Positions 17,008 to 25,422 of a stretch of DNA of 64,000 bases are shown here, piece by piece; within the stretch, counting starts at the first letter, position 1, and each line of letters begins with the position of its first letter. Position numbers and translations under genes: made by a program. The stretch spans positions 62,001-126,000 of the forward strand of contig DCFU01000048.1 in NCBI GenBank assembly GCA_002319795.1, given 5' to 3'. This stretch comes from Megamonas sp. UBA1796. GTDB lineage: Bacteria > Bacillota > Negativicutes > Selenomonadales > Selenomonadaceae. Under the pieces are notes generated by a model. That model did not search any database and was not told the DNA's origin. It worked only from the letters and a program-made list of their open reading frames with translations.

Positions 17008-17754
17008 ATGATGAGAATAGATGGACGTATAGCTGATGAAATGCGCCACGTGAAGATTACGAGGCATTTTCAAAAATATCCAGCGGGATCGGTTCTTATT
17101 GAGGTGGGAAACACAAAGGTTATTTGTGCGGCATCTATAGAAGAACGGGTACCTTCATTTTTGAAAGGCAGCGGTGAGGGATGGGTTACAGCTGAATATT
17201 CGCTGCTTCCAAGCTCGACGCTTACCCGCACGGCACGTGAGTCCATGCGGGGACGTGTTGCAGGACGTACGCAGGAAATACAGCGGCTTATAGGGCGTTC
17301 GCTGCGCTCGGTAATCGATATGAAAGCTCTTGGTGAACGTACAGTACTTATCGATTGTGATGTGATTCAGGCAGATGGAGGGACGCGCACAGCTTCGATT
17401 ACAGGTGCTTATATTGCCCTGGTGGAAGCACTGGCCAGCGTGTACGAGCCAACAAGGAAATTCCCTGTCAGAGATTTTCTTGCGGCAATCAGTGTGGGGA
17501 TATCGGCAGGCGGGAAGCCTATTCTGGATCTTTGTTACGAAGAGGACAGCAAAGCAATTGTGGATATGAATGCTGTGATGACAGGCGGAGGTGCCTTTGT
17601 TGAGCTTCAGGGGACAGGCGAGGGACGCCCTTTTTCACGGCAGGAACTTGACGCGCTGCTCGCCATGGCGGGAAAAGGAATTGATGAGCTCATTTCTTAT
17701 CAAAAAGATGTGCTTGGCGGTCAGCTTGTGTGGATGGTGGGACGTGAACCCTGA
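17008..17754 (+). CDS. rph: Ribonuclease PH
   Basis: A 248-residue phosphorolytic exoribonuclease that trims tRNA 3' ends using phosphate. The family landmarks are MRIDGR, GNTKVICAASIEERVPSFLKG, GWVTAEYSLLPSST, RTQEIQRLIGRSLR, DCDVIQADGGTRTASITGAY and AISVGI. The start at 17008 lies 12 bases after GGGGAGG; the next ATG (17011) is equally in frame. rph-rdgB-yfcE is a well known Firmicute gene order and is seen here with 36-base and overlapping junctions. Confidence 0.95.
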   Translation: MMRIDGRIADEMRHVKITRHFQKYPAGSVLIEVGNTKVICAASIEERVPSFLKGSGEGWVTAEYSLLPSSTLTRTARESMRGRVAGRTQEIQRLIGRSLRSVIDMKALGERTVLIDCDVIQADGGTRTASITGAYIALVEALASVYEPTRKFPVRDFLAAISVGISAGGKPILDLCYEEDSKAIVDMNAVMTGGGAFVELQGTGEGRPFSRQELDALLAMAGKGIDELISYQKDVLGGQLVWMVGREP

Positions 17755-17790
17755 ACAGGAAGGATTAATACGGATGGAGCAGGGACATAA

Positions 17791-18399
17791 ATGAAGAAAA
17801 TTGTCATAGCGACGAAGAACAAAGGGAAAATCAAAGAAATGACAAATGCGTTTCAGGGCCTGGATGTAGTCCTCATACCTTTGTCCGGGTTCGGTGATTT
17901 ACCGGATCCGGTGGAAAATGGCCGGACCTTTGCTGAAAATGCACGTATCAAGGCGGCTTTTTATATGAAACATACAGGCTGTGCCTGCTTGGCAGACGAT
18001 TCAGGCCTTGAGGTTGAGGCATTGGGCAATGCGCCTGGCATTTATTCGGCGCGTTTTGCAGGGTATCATGCCGATGATAGAACTAACAATGAAAAGTTAC
18101 TGGCGGAGCTTGCACATGCGGGCAGGACAGAGTCTCCGGCGGCTTATCGATGTGTACTTGTATTCATGGACAAGGACGGGACGGAACTTTTAGCTGAAGG
18201 CCGTTGCGGTGGTATTATACGCAGTACGGCATGCGGTACGGGCGGCTTTGGCTATGATCCGTACTTTTATGTAGGTGATAAAACCATTGCAGAGCTTACT
18301 TTGAAGGAAAAAAACAAGATCAGCCATCGTGGTGCAGCCCTGCGGAAAATGTCACAGGAATTGAAGGAGTATCTGCATGAGAATCGGAATCATGAGTGA
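17791..18399 (+). CDS. rdgB: XTP/dITP diphosphatase (RdgB/HAM1)
   Basis: A 202-residue house-cleaning pyrophosphatase that hydrolyses ITP, dITP and XTP. The signatures are IVIATKNKGKIKEM, FAENARIKAAFY, CLADDSGLEVEAL, GIYSARFAG, GTGGFGYDPYFY and KNKISHRGAAL, in the family's usual order. It overlaps the next gene by 23 bases, implying coupled translation. Confidence 0.95.
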   Translation: MKKIVIATKNKGKIKEMTNAFQGLDVVLIPLSGFGDLPDPVENGRTFAENARIKAAFYMKHTGCACLADDSGLEVEALGNAPGIYSARFAGYHADDRTNNEKLLAELAHAGRTESPAAYRCVLVFMDKDGTELLAEGRCGGIIRSTACGTGGFGYDPYFYVGDKTIAELTLKEKNKISHRGAALRKMSQELKEYLHENRNHE

Positions 18400-18859
18400 C
18401 AGCCATGGAGATCATATGGCCATCGAAGAAGCTGTAAAACTGGCGGGGAAGGTGGGGCTTTGGCTTCATGCGGGGGATTGCCGCGAAGATGCAAGATATC
18501 TGCAGCTGACTGCGCAGACAAAAGTTGTAGGAGTCAACGGCAATTGTGACTGGTATGGCGCGGATGCGGAGGATGAAGCCTTGATTGAAGCAGAAGGGCA
18601 TCGTATATTTCTTACGCATGGGCATCTATATGATGTGCGACAGGGAACAGGGCTGTTGGCAAAAACTGCGTCGGCTAATCATGCGGATATTGCAGTTTAC
18701 GGACATACGCATGTGGCGGATATCGTTCCTGGTGCTTTATATATATTGAATCCGGGAAGTGTTTCACGTCCCAGGGATGAAGCAAGACCGTCCTTTATAT
18801 TGATGGATTTGATGGAAAATAATTTGCCTGAGATAAAACTTATTCGCATACAAAAATAA
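18377..18859 (+). CDS. YfcE/MJ0936-type metallophosphoesterase
   Basis: A 160-residue calcineurin-like phosphodiesterase. The metal ligands are seen in GIMSDSHGD, LHAGDC, GVNGNCDW, LTHGH and YGHTHV (family motifs DxH, GD, GNCD, H, GHTH). Such proteins hydrolyse model phosphodiesters; the natural substrate is unclear. Its start lies inside the end of rdgB. About 300 bases without a gene follow, carrying the fumarase promoter. Confidence 0.9.
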   Translation: MRIGIMSDSHGDHMAIEEAVKLAGKVGLWLHAGDCREDARYLQLTAQTKVVGVNGNCDWYGADAEDEALIEAEGHRIFLTHGHLYDVRQGTGLLAKTASANHADIAVYGHTHVADIVPGALYILNPGSVSRPRDEARPSFILMDLMENNLPEIKLIRIQK

Positions 18860-19082
18860 ATTTTCATTTATCGGGAAAAAAGCAGGAATTTATTTTGAAA
18901 TGGCTAATATATAAGATATATTTATGTATTTGCATCAGGATAATGATTAATATCTATGTGATAATAATCACAAGTTATACCAGAGAGTTTGCAGGTTTTT
19001 TTCTTATCGAATATGTCTTGCAGGAGGTTCCAGAAACAGCAGAACGTGCTTTCTACGCTTGCTTTCGGTACAGGGCAATTTG

Positions 19083-19111
19083 TTGAAAGTGCGCGTCAAA
19101 TGTGGTATGAT
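19083..19111 (+). promoter_or_regulatory. Promoter of the fumarase-sdh operon
   Basis: TTGAAA (19083-19088) and TATGAT (19106-19111), 17 bases apart, precede the first gene by about 45 bases. The rest of the 18,860-19,156 gap is AT-rich and shows no other clear element. Confidence 0.7.
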
Positions 19112-19156
19112 GAGCCTGCGAGTATATTAATTTTTAGATTTTGGGGAGGGTTTACT

Positions 19157-19999
19157 TTGCGTACAATCCAAGTAGAAAAAATTGTCGAGGAAGTAGCGCA
19201 GATGTGTAAAGAAGCTGCCTATTATTTGCCGGAAGATGTATATCAGGCTTTAAAAAGAGGCAGGGAAACGGAAAAGTCTCCGGTAGGATGTGATGTCCTC
19301 GATCAGATTATCCGCAATGCGGAGATCGCGAAGAGCGAAGATCGTCCTATTTGTCAGGATACAGGAATGGCAATCATATTCCTGGAAGTCGGGCAGGACC
19401 TTCATATTGAGGGTGGCGGCCTGAATGATGCCATCAATCAGGGTGTAGCTAAGGGCTATACGGAAGGCTATCTCAGGAAATCCGTGGTTGCGGAGCCTTT
19501 GTTCAATCGTAAGAATACACAGAATAATACGCCTGCAGTCATTTACACAAAGATGGTTGAAGGGGACAAGCTCAAAATCCAGTTGGCACCAAAGGGCTTT
19601 GGCAGTGAGAACAAATCTGGTATAAAGATGCTTGTTCCGGCGGATGGTGTCGAAGGTGTAAAAAAAGCGGTTTTGGAGATTATCCTTCATGCGAGCTGCA
19701 ATCCATGTCCTCCAATGGTAGTAGGGGTAGGTATTGGCGGGACGATGGATCAGGCAGCGTATCTTTCCAAGAGAGCACTGCTCCGCCCTACGAATGTACG
19801 CAATGAGCATCCGGATTATGCGAAGCTCGAGGCAGAACTCCTCACTCTCATCAATAAGACGGGTATAGGCCCACAACTGGGCGGCACAACTTCTGCGCTT
19901 GCTGTAAATGTAGAATGGGGCGCAACTCATATTGCTGGTTTACCAGTTGCAGTAACAATTTGCTGTCATGCAATGCGTCATTCGGAACGCATATTATGA
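19157..19999 (+). CDS. Class I fumarate hydratase, alpha subunit
   Basis: A 280-residue [4Fe-4S] fumarase subunit (N-terminal half of FumA-type enzymes). Cluster cysteines are apparent in ICQDTGMAIIFLEVG, ASCNPCPPMVVGVGIGGTMD and later. It interconverts fumarate and malate together with the beta subunit. The start is TTG 19157, after GGGGAGGG; reading further upstream lacks a site. In a succinate/propionate fermenter it would run in the reductive direction, feeding fumarate reductase encoded downstream. Confidence 0.92.
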   Translation: MRTIQVEKIVEEVAQMCKEAAYYLPEDVYQALKRGRETEKSPVGCDVLDQIIRNAEIAKSEDRPICQDTGMAIIFLEVGQDLHIEGGGLNDAINQGVAKGYTEGYLRKSVVAEPLFNRKNTQNNTPAVIYTKMVEGDKLKIQLAPKGFGSENKSGIKMLVPADGVEGVKKAVLEIILHASCNPCPPMVVGVGIGGTMDQAAYLSKRALLRPTNVRNEHPDYAKLEAELLTLINKTGIGPQLGGTTSALAVNVEWGATHIAGLPVAVTICCHAMRHSERIL

Positions 20000-20017
20000 T
20001 TAGGAGGAGAAATAAAA

Positions 20018-20575
20018 ATGGCTGAGAAAATTCGTATTACTACACCTTTTACAGAAGAGCAGTCCAGAAAACTGAAAGCAGGCGACAGCGTACTTATCAC
20101 AGGTACGATTATCAGTGCCCGTGACGCAGCGCATAAGGCAATGACGGAAGCTTTGGCCCGTGGTGAAAAATTGCCGGTTGACTGGACAAATCAGATTGTA
20201 TATTATCTCGGACCTACACCGGCAAAACCGGGGGATCCGATTGGTTCCTGCGGTCCGACGACCTCCGGCCGTATGGATGCTTATACACCGAAAATGCTGG
20301 ATCAGGGCATAAAGGGCATGATTGGCAAGGGCTCTCGTGAGCCGGCTGTCGTTGAGGCTATGAAGAAGCATGGAGTAACCTATTTTGCGGCTGTTGGCGG
20401 TGCTGCGGCACTTATAGCCAAATCGGTCAAGAAATATGAAGTTCTGGCTTATCCTGAGCTGGGCCCAGAGGCAGTAGCCAGATTGACAGTTGAAGATTTT
20501 CCGGCAATTGTTGTCATAGACTCTGAAGGCAATAACTTTTACGAAATAGGTCAGGCGCCATATCGTAAGTTATAA
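20018..20575 (+). CDS. Class I fumarate hydratase, beta subunit
   Basis: A 185-residue protein equal to the C-terminal domain of class I fumarases and L(+)-tartrate dehydratase beta. It contains GTIISARDAAHKAM, GPTPAKPGDPIGSCGPTTSGRMDAY, MIGKGSRE and YFAAVGGAAALIAKSV. It forms the heterodimer with the gene just upstream (18-base gap). Fumarase rather than tartrate dehydratase is favoured by the sdh genes that follow. Confidence 0.92.
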   Translation: MAEKIRITTPFTEEQSRKLKAGDSVLITGTIISARDAAHKAMTEALARGEKLPVDWTNQIVYYLGPTPAKPGDPIGSCGPTTSGRMDAYTPKMLDQGIKGMIGKGSREPAVVEAMKKHGVTYFAAVGGAAALIAKSVKKYEVLAYPELGPEAVARLTVEDFPAIVVIDSEGNNFYEIGQAPYRKL

Positions 20576-20615
20576 TACTTTCCCGTGAGGAAAGAAAAAT
20601 CATAGGAGGTTTAGA

Positions 20616-21236
20616 ATGATTAACACAACTTTTTATCTCCGCCGGTTACATTCAATTTGTGGCTTGCTGGCATTAGGCGGCATGCTTATGGAACATATTT
20701 TTACAAATTCGATGGCACTTGGCGGCTCGGCGGTATTTAACGCAGCATTGGAAACCATGGAACTTATCCCAAAACCAATTTTTTTGGGAATTGAGGTTGG
20801 CCTTATTGCGGTGCCATTCCTTTTTCATGGGATTTATGGTATCTATATTGCGCTGCAGGCAAAGAACAACACTGGCAGCTATGGCTATGCCCGTAATTGG
20901 CAGTTTCTGCTCCAGAGGTGCACAGCATGGTATCTGCTGGTGTTCCTTATCTGGCATGTCGGTTATCTGCGCATTTTCACCAAGGGTATCAGCGGTACGC
21001 CAATTTCGTATGAGCTGGTTCAAAGTTATATTTCCAATCCAATTATCTTTGTGCTCTATATTATTGCAATGTTTGCGGCTATTTTCCATTTCTGTAATGG
21101 TATCACGACCTTCTGTATGACATGGGGTATTGCCAAAGGACCGCGCATCCAGTGTGTGATCGATAAGCTCTGTATGCTTATGGCACTGGCTCTTTGCCTT
21201 GTTACAGTTGCCTATATGGGCAGTTATCTATTGTGA
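20616..21236 (+). CDS. sdhC: Succinate dehydrogenase/fumarate reductase cytochrome b subunit
   Basis: A 206-residue five-helix membrane anchor of the cytochrome b558 family (B-type, dihaem, as in Bacillus and Wolinella). Candidate haem histidines are in RRLHSICGL, LMEHIF, FLFHGIYG, LIWHVGY and IFHFCNG. It holds the catalytic SdhAB on the inner face of the membrane and passes electrons between menaquinone and the Fe-S subunit. AGGAGG precedes the ATG. It is followed by sdhA after 34 bases. Confidence 0.92.
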   Translation: MINTTFYLRRLHSICGLLALGGMLMEHIFTNSMALGGSAVFNAALETMELIPKPIFLGIEVGLIAVPFLFHGIYGIYIALQAKNNTGSYGYARNWQFLLQRCTAWYLLVFLIWHVGYLRIFTKGISGTPISYELVQSYISNPIIFVLYIIAMFAAIFHFCNGITTFCMTWGIAKGPRIQCVIDKLCMLMALALCLVTVAYMGSYLL

Positions 21237-21270
21237 TGTTTAAAATTCAAGAATAAGGAGAGATACCTAC

Positions 21271-23031
21271 ATGGCTAAAGCTAAATATAAAATTGTTGTC
21301 GTAGGCGGGGGATTGTCCGGTCTTATGGCGACACTGAAGATTTGTGAAGCCGGCAGTGACGTGGATTTATTCTCATACTGCCCGGTAAAGCGTTCCCATT
21401 CGCTTTGTGCGCAGGGCGGAATTAATGCGTGCATGGATACCAAGGGGGAGCATGACAGCATTTACGAACATTTTGATGATACCGTATATGGTGGTGATTT
21501 CCTTGCAGATCAGGTTGCCGTTAAGGGCATGTGTGAGGCTGCACCAAAGCTTATCAAGATGTTTGACCGTATGGGCGTTCCTTTTACACGTACCGCCGAG
21601 GGCGTTCTTGATCTTCGGAACTTTGGCGGACAAAAAAATAAACGTACCTGCTTTGCTGGCTCTACGACAGGACAGCAGCTTCTTTATGCGCTGGATGAGC
21701 AGGTTCGTAAATGGGAAGTCAAAGGTAATGTGAAGAAATATGAATTCTGGGAATTCATTAAGGTCATTAAAAATAAAGAAGGCGTTTGTCGCGGTATCGT
21801 AGCACAGAGCATGAATTCAATGGAAATCAAGGCTTTTCGTGCGGATACGGTTATCATCGCTACCGGAGGGCCTGGTCAGGTATTTGGTCGTTGTACAGCA
21901 TCCACAATTTGCAATGGTTCTGCTGTATCCGCTGTGTATCAGCAGGGTGCGCATATTGGCAATCCTGAGTTCATCCAGATCCATCCGACGGCTATTCCGG
22001 GTTCGGATAAAAATCGTCTTATGTCGGAAGCCTGCCGTGGCGAAGGCGGCCGCATCTGGGTTTATAAGGATGGCAAGCCGTGGTATTTCCTCGAGGAAAT
22101 GTATCCGGCATATGGTAACCTTGTACCGCGCGACGTTGCTTCACGTGCCATTTATGATGTCTGCATGAATCAGCATCTGGGAATTAATGGGGAGAACCGT
22201 GTTTACCTCGATTTATCGCATATACCGGCAGATTATCTCGAACGCAAGCTTGGTGGTATCCTCGAAATGTATTCGGAATTCGTTGGTAAGGATCCGCGTA
22301 AGGTCCCAATGGAGATTTATCCGTCTGTTCATTATTCAATGGGTGGTATCTGGGTGGATCGCCTGCATCATACGAATATCCCGGGCCTTATGGCTTCGGG
22401 CGAATGTGACTATCAGTACCATGGGGCAAATCGCCTGGGTGCGAACTCTTTGTTGTCAGCGGCGTATTCGGGAACAATTTCCGGACCGGAGGCTATCAAC
22501 TGGGCGGCAACTGGTGACAGAGGCTCTGAAATTACCGATGAAGAGCTTGAAGCAGCCCGTCAGGCATGTGTGGATCAGTTTGAGAGCATTTTAAAGATGG
22601 ATGGCCCGGAAAATGTCCACAGGCTCCATCATGAGCTCGGGGATGTCATGAATAAATATGTTACGATTGAGCGTGTCAACCAGGATCTTGATTACTGCCT
22701 TGAAGAGCTTAAGAAAATCCTGAAGCGCTGGAATGATATCGGTGTTACGGACCGTGGCCATTGGGCAAACCAGGAAGCTATGTTCGTAAGACAGCTCCGT
22801 AATATGATTCTTTATGCAATGGTTGTTACGAAGGCGGCGCGTATGCGTGATGAGAGCCGTGGTGCCCATTTCAAACGCGAATTCCCGACACGTAATGATG
22901 AACGCTTTATGAAGACTACAATCGTTGATTACAATACGGAAACGGAAGAGCCAATGGTTTCGTACATTGAGTTTGATCATTCGCTCGTCAAACCGCGTCC
23001 TCGTAACTACGCTGTGGCGAAGAAAGAGTAA
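21271..23031 (+). CDS. sdhA: Succinate dehydrogenase/fumarate reductase flavoprotein subunit
   Basis: A 586-residue catalytic subunit with covalently bound FAD. An N-terminal dinucleotide fold (KIVVVGGGLSGLMATLKI) is followed by RSHSLCAQGGINAC around the flavin-linked His, the active-site segment HPTAIPGSDKNRLMSEACRGEGG, NLVPRDVASRAIY, and GEC..YHGANRLGANSLLSA. Membership of the B-type enzyme group fits the single cytochrome b subunit. In this setting it most probably reduces fumarate to succinate, though the sequence alone does not fix direction. Confidence 0.95.
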   Translation: MAKAKYKIVVVGGGLSGLMATLKICEAGSDVDLFSYCPVKRSHSLCAQGGINACMDTKGEHDSIYEHFDDTVYGGDFLADQVAVKGMCEAAPKLIKMFDRMGVPFTRTAEGVLDLRNFGGQKNKRTCFAGSTTGQQLLYALDEQVRKWEVKGNVKKYEFWEFIKVIKNKEGVCRGIVAQSMNSMEIKAFRADTVIIATGGPGQVFGRCTASTICNGSAVSAVYQQGAHIGNPEFIQIHPTAIPGSDKNRLMSEACRGEGGRIWVYKDGKPWYFLEEMYPAYGNLVPRDVASRAIYDVCMNQHLGINGENRVYLDLSHIPADYLERKLGGILEMYSEFVGKDPRKVPMEIYPSVHYSMGGIWVDRLHHTNIPGLMASGECDYQYHGANRLGANSLLSAAYSGTISGPEAINWAATGDRGSEITDEELEAARQACVDQFESILKMDGPENVHRLHHELGDVMNKYVTIERVNQDLDYCLEELKKILKRWNDIGVTDRGHWANQEAMFVRQLRNMILYAMVVTKAARMRDESRGAHFKREFPTRNDERFMKTTIVDYNTETEEPMVSYIEFDHSLVKPRPRNYAVAKKE

Positions 23032-23046
23032 GAGGGAGGATAAAAA

Positions 23047-23805
23047 ATGGCAGAACAGAATAAACAAACAGTAACCTTTATTATAGAACGCCAGGATGGT
23101 CCGGATTCCAAGCCGTATACGCAGGAATTCGAAATCCCGTATCGTCCGGCCCTCAACGTCGTTGCTTCTCTGATGGAGATACAGAAGAATCCAGTCACCA
23201 AGGATGGTAAGAAAGTAGCTCCGGTCGTTTGGGAATGTAATTGTCTTGAGAAGGTCTGTGGCGCCTGCATGATGGTCATTAATGGTCGTGCGCGTCAGGC
23301 TTGTTGCGCCCTTATTGACGAACTCGAGCAGCCAATTCATCTGGCTCCGGCGCGTACCTTCCCGGTCATCCGTGACCTGCTCATTGATCGCTCCGTCATG
23401 TTTGAAAGCCTCAAGCGTATCCAGGGCTGGGTAGAAATCGATGGGACATGGGAAGTCAAAGATGCGCCTATCCAGAATCCGTACACGGCACAGACAGCAT
23501 ATGAGATTTCACACTGCATGACTTGTGGCTGCTGCCTCGAAGCCTGTCCAAATGTTGGTCCGCAGTCTGACTTCATTGGACCAGCTCCGACTGTGCAGGC
23601 ATATCTCTTCAATCTTCATCCACTGGGAAAGTTTGACAAAGAGAAACGTCTCAATACGCTTATGGAAAAAGGCGGTATAACAAGCTGTGGAAACAGCCAG
23701 AATTGTGTACAGGCTTGTCCGAAGAACATCAAGCTCACTACCTATCTCGCACAGGTAAACCGTGATGTAAATAAACAGGCTCTGAAGAATATTTTCAACA
23801 AGTGA
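23047..23805 (+). CDS. sdhB: Succinate dehydrogenase/fumarate reductase iron-sulfur subunit
   Basis: A 252-residue electron-transfer subunit. The N-terminal [2Fe-2S] ligands are in ECNCLEKVCGACMMVINGRARQACC. The C-terminal clusters follow in CMTCGCCLEACPNVG and CGNSQNCVQACPKN. It is the last gene of the operon, 16 bases behind sdhA, with a terminator after it. Confidence 0.95.
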   Translation: MAEQNKQTVTFIIERQDGPDSKPYTQEFEIPYRPALNVVASLMEIQKNPVTKDGKKVAPVVWECNCLEKVCGACMMVINGRARQACCALIDELEQPIHLAPARTFPVIRDLLIDRSVMFESLKRIQGWVEIDGTWEVKDAPIQNPYTAQTAYEISHCMTCGCCLEACPNVGPQSDFIGPAPTVQAYLFNLHPLGKFDKEKRLNTLMEKGGITSCGNSQNCVQACPKNIKLTTYLAQVNRDVNKQALKNIFNK

Positions 23806-23818
23806 TGTTACTAGTATG

Positions 23819-23850
23819 GCCCGTTCCTTATTGAGAGGAGCGGGCTTTTT
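23819..23850 (+). terminator. Rho-independent terminator of the fumarase-sdh operon
   Basis: The stem GCCCGTTCC / GGAGCGGGC (one G-U pair) is followed by TTTTT. Confidence 0.85.
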
Positions 23851-24029
23851 GTATACAGGCTGAAATAGTAGCAGGCCGGCTGTAGAGAAATAAAAACTTC
23901 AACCATTTCGGATGTTATTGAAGGCCCCTTTGCAGTGAGAAAAAGTGGTCTTATAATACTCAACTCTACGGAGCGTTTGTTGGCACAGGAACCATCTGCA
24001 CTTATACTTGAAGCAAGGGAGGAGAAATT

Positions 24030-24614
24030 ATGGATTGTAAAAGAGTGGGAAAGCTTATTTATACGCTGCGGCGGGATAAAAGGTTTACGCAAAAAGAACT
24101 GGCAGAGCAGATGAATCTCAGTGACCGTACCATTTCTAAATGGGAGCGTGGTTTGGGCTGCCCCGATGTTTCCTTGCTGCCAGAGCTTTCAAAGATATTA
24201 GAGGTCGATATTGGAAGCATTTTGTCAGGTAGTTTGGAAACAAACGATGCAGATGGAGGAAATATGAAAAAAATAAAGTTTTATCGCTGTCCGGCATGTG
24301 GAAACGTACTGACAGCAACAGGAGAAGCTGATATTTCCTGTTGTGGGCGCAGGCTTGTACCGCTGAAGGCAAACAGAGCAGATCAGGCACATCAAATGCA
24401 AACAGACATTGTCGAGGACGATTATTATATTACGTTTCAACATGAAATGACAAAGCAGCATTATATAGGCTTTGTCGCTTGCGTGAGCTGGGATCGTGTA
24501 CTCTTGGTACGGCTTTATCCTGAACAGGGCAGTGAGGTTCGTATACCAAAACTTGCGGGAAAGCCATCATTTTATTTTGGTTGTAGTGAACACGGATTTT
24601 TTGAGACGGCCTGA
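24030..24614 (+). CDS. XRE helix-turn-helix protein fused to a desulfoferrodoxin-type domain pair
   Basis: A 194-residue fusion. Residues about 1-70 are an XRE DNA-binding domain (FTQKELAEQMNLSDRTISKWERG). Residues about 85-115 match the desulforedoxin domain of desulfoferrodoxin (CPACGNVL ... SCCGRRL, the CxxC...CC ligand set). The C-terminal part matches the superoxide-reductase centre: HEMTKQHYI gives two His ligands at the family spacing and GCSEHG gives the Cys-x2-His pair; AHQM may supply the fourth His. It may sense iron redox state or superoxide and change transcription, or be a superoxide reductase with DNA affinity. Function is inferred. It stands alone in the gap between sdh and CD3324-type genes. 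Confidence 0.8.
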   Translation: MDCKRVGKLIYTLRRDKRFTQKELAEQMNLSDRTISKWERGLGCPDVSLLPELSKILEVDIGSILSGSLETNDADGGNMKKIKFYRCPACGNVLTATGEADISCCGRRLVPLKANRADQAHQMQTDIVEDDYYITFQHEMTKQHYIGFVACVSWDRVLLVRLYPEQGSEVRIPKLAGKPSFYFGCSEHGFFETA

Positions 24615-24738
24615 TAGAAAGAGAGCTTTGCAGTAATACTGAATGCAGGCAGGGCTGATCCTTCTAAATGTTAATTAACGAAGTGAGAAATTTCCATGAG
24701 GAGTTCATCGTACAGAGCAGGGAACTAAAATAAACTTA

Positions 24739-24768
24739 TTGACGATAAATGCATTTTTGCAGTAATAT
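24739..24768 (+). promoter_or_regulatory. Candidate promoter for the CD3324-type gene
   Basis: TTGACG (24739-24744) and TAATAT (24763-24768) are separated by 18 bases. Confidence 0.55.
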
Positions 24769-24937
24769 GAATTTGTAAAGATAAAAACATAGTACGGCTG
24801 GTAGTCCGGACGCAGCGAAAGCTGCAAGTAACCTGCCTCCTTTGGTTGTTTGCTTTTTACACAGCATGTTTTTAAAGGAGGAATGTTTTATAAAGGGAAG
24901 GGATCTAGATGATTTTGTGCATAGCTTCAGCTTCATA

Positions 24938-25002
24938 CAAAGCCGGCTAGAGTAAGCGATATTTGTATGGAGCGATATAAGTCGCTGAAGATGCCGGCTT
25001 TG
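24938..25002. repeat. Inverted repeat enclosing a smaller hairpin
   Basis: CAAAGCCGGC (24938-24947) and GCCGGCTTTG (24993-25002) are perfect complements. Between them lies a shorter hairpin, AGCGA-TATAAG-TCGCT. As RNA this would fold into a branched stem ending about 33 bases before the next start codon. Confidence 0.6.
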
Positions 25003-25035
25003 CTGCCTGATTTTATGATCAAGGAGGAAGCCTGC

Positions 25036-25299
25036 ATGAAATATGTCAATGCAAATTCGATTTTTCCGGATCGTTTGCTTGCAGAGCTGCAAAAGTATAT
25101 GCCGGGTGGATATGTTTATATACCAGCGCCCAAGACTCAGCGTAAACCTTGGGGAGAGCTATCTGGTTATCGGAGAGAGTTGGAACTCCGAAATGCAGGG
25201 ATTTGCGAAGAATATCGGGAAGGTGCGTCTATTGAAGGACTTGCCGACAGGTATTGCCTTTCGGTGTATGCAATTCGAAAAATTATATATCAGAAATGA
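25036..25299 (+). CDS. CD3324-family small protein (Mor-like helix-turn-helix)
   Basis: An 87-residue protein of the kind annotated as CD3324 family in clostridia. The N-terminal half has NANSIFPDRLLAELQKYMPGGYVYIPAP. The C-terminal half has a helix-turn-helix like the Mor/phage activator fold (RNAGICEEYREGASIEGLADRYCLSVYAIRKII). It probably binds nucleic acid; targets are unknown. The start at 25036 follows AAGGAGG; an upstream in-frame ATG (24967) lies inside the structured leader and lacks a site. Confidence 0.7.
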   Translation: MKYVNANSIFPDRLLAELQKYMPGGYVYIPAPKTQRKPWGELSGYRRELELRNAGICEEYREGASIEGLADRYCLSVYAIRKIIYQK

Positions 25300-25300
25300 T

Positions 25301-25341
25301 AAAAAAGCTGTTGCCTTGTTTTTGCTGGCAACAGCTTTTTT
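25301..25341 (+). terminator. Rho-independent terminator
   Basis: The stem AAAAAGCTGTTGCC / GGCAACAGCTTTTTT lies right after the CD3324-type gene. It is strong, with 14 paired bases. Confidence 0.9.
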
Positions 25342-25422
25342 ACACAATTTTACTGAAAGGTTCTGTGTATTGCATATAATAAAACGGACTGTTAAACTTA
25401 TCATGAGAATGGGAGGGAAATT

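Larger units (their letters stand above)
24615..25035. other. Intergenic region with a promoter and long structured leader
   Basis: No credible gene is seen in this stretch of about 420 bases. It contains a promoter (24,739-24,768), a GNRA-capped hairpin GCAGC-GAAA-GCTGC near 24,812-24,825, and a wide inverted repeat (24,938-25,002) just before the CD3324-type gene. The leader of about 260 bases is long for a small gene and might be regulatory RNA, but it matches no riboswitch class that I recognise. Confidence 0.5.

Noticed and set aside
24801..24880. Possible c-di-GMP or other riboswitch in the CD3324-type leader
   Set aside because: A GGACGC-like start and a GNRA hairpin caught the eye, but the conserved core of no known riboswitch class is present in order.
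24736..25092. A 118-codon minus-strand frame opposite the CD3324-type leader
   Set aside because: It lacks a ribosome site and any recognisable family. It covers the promoter and inverted repeats of the plus-strand gene, which better explain the sequence.
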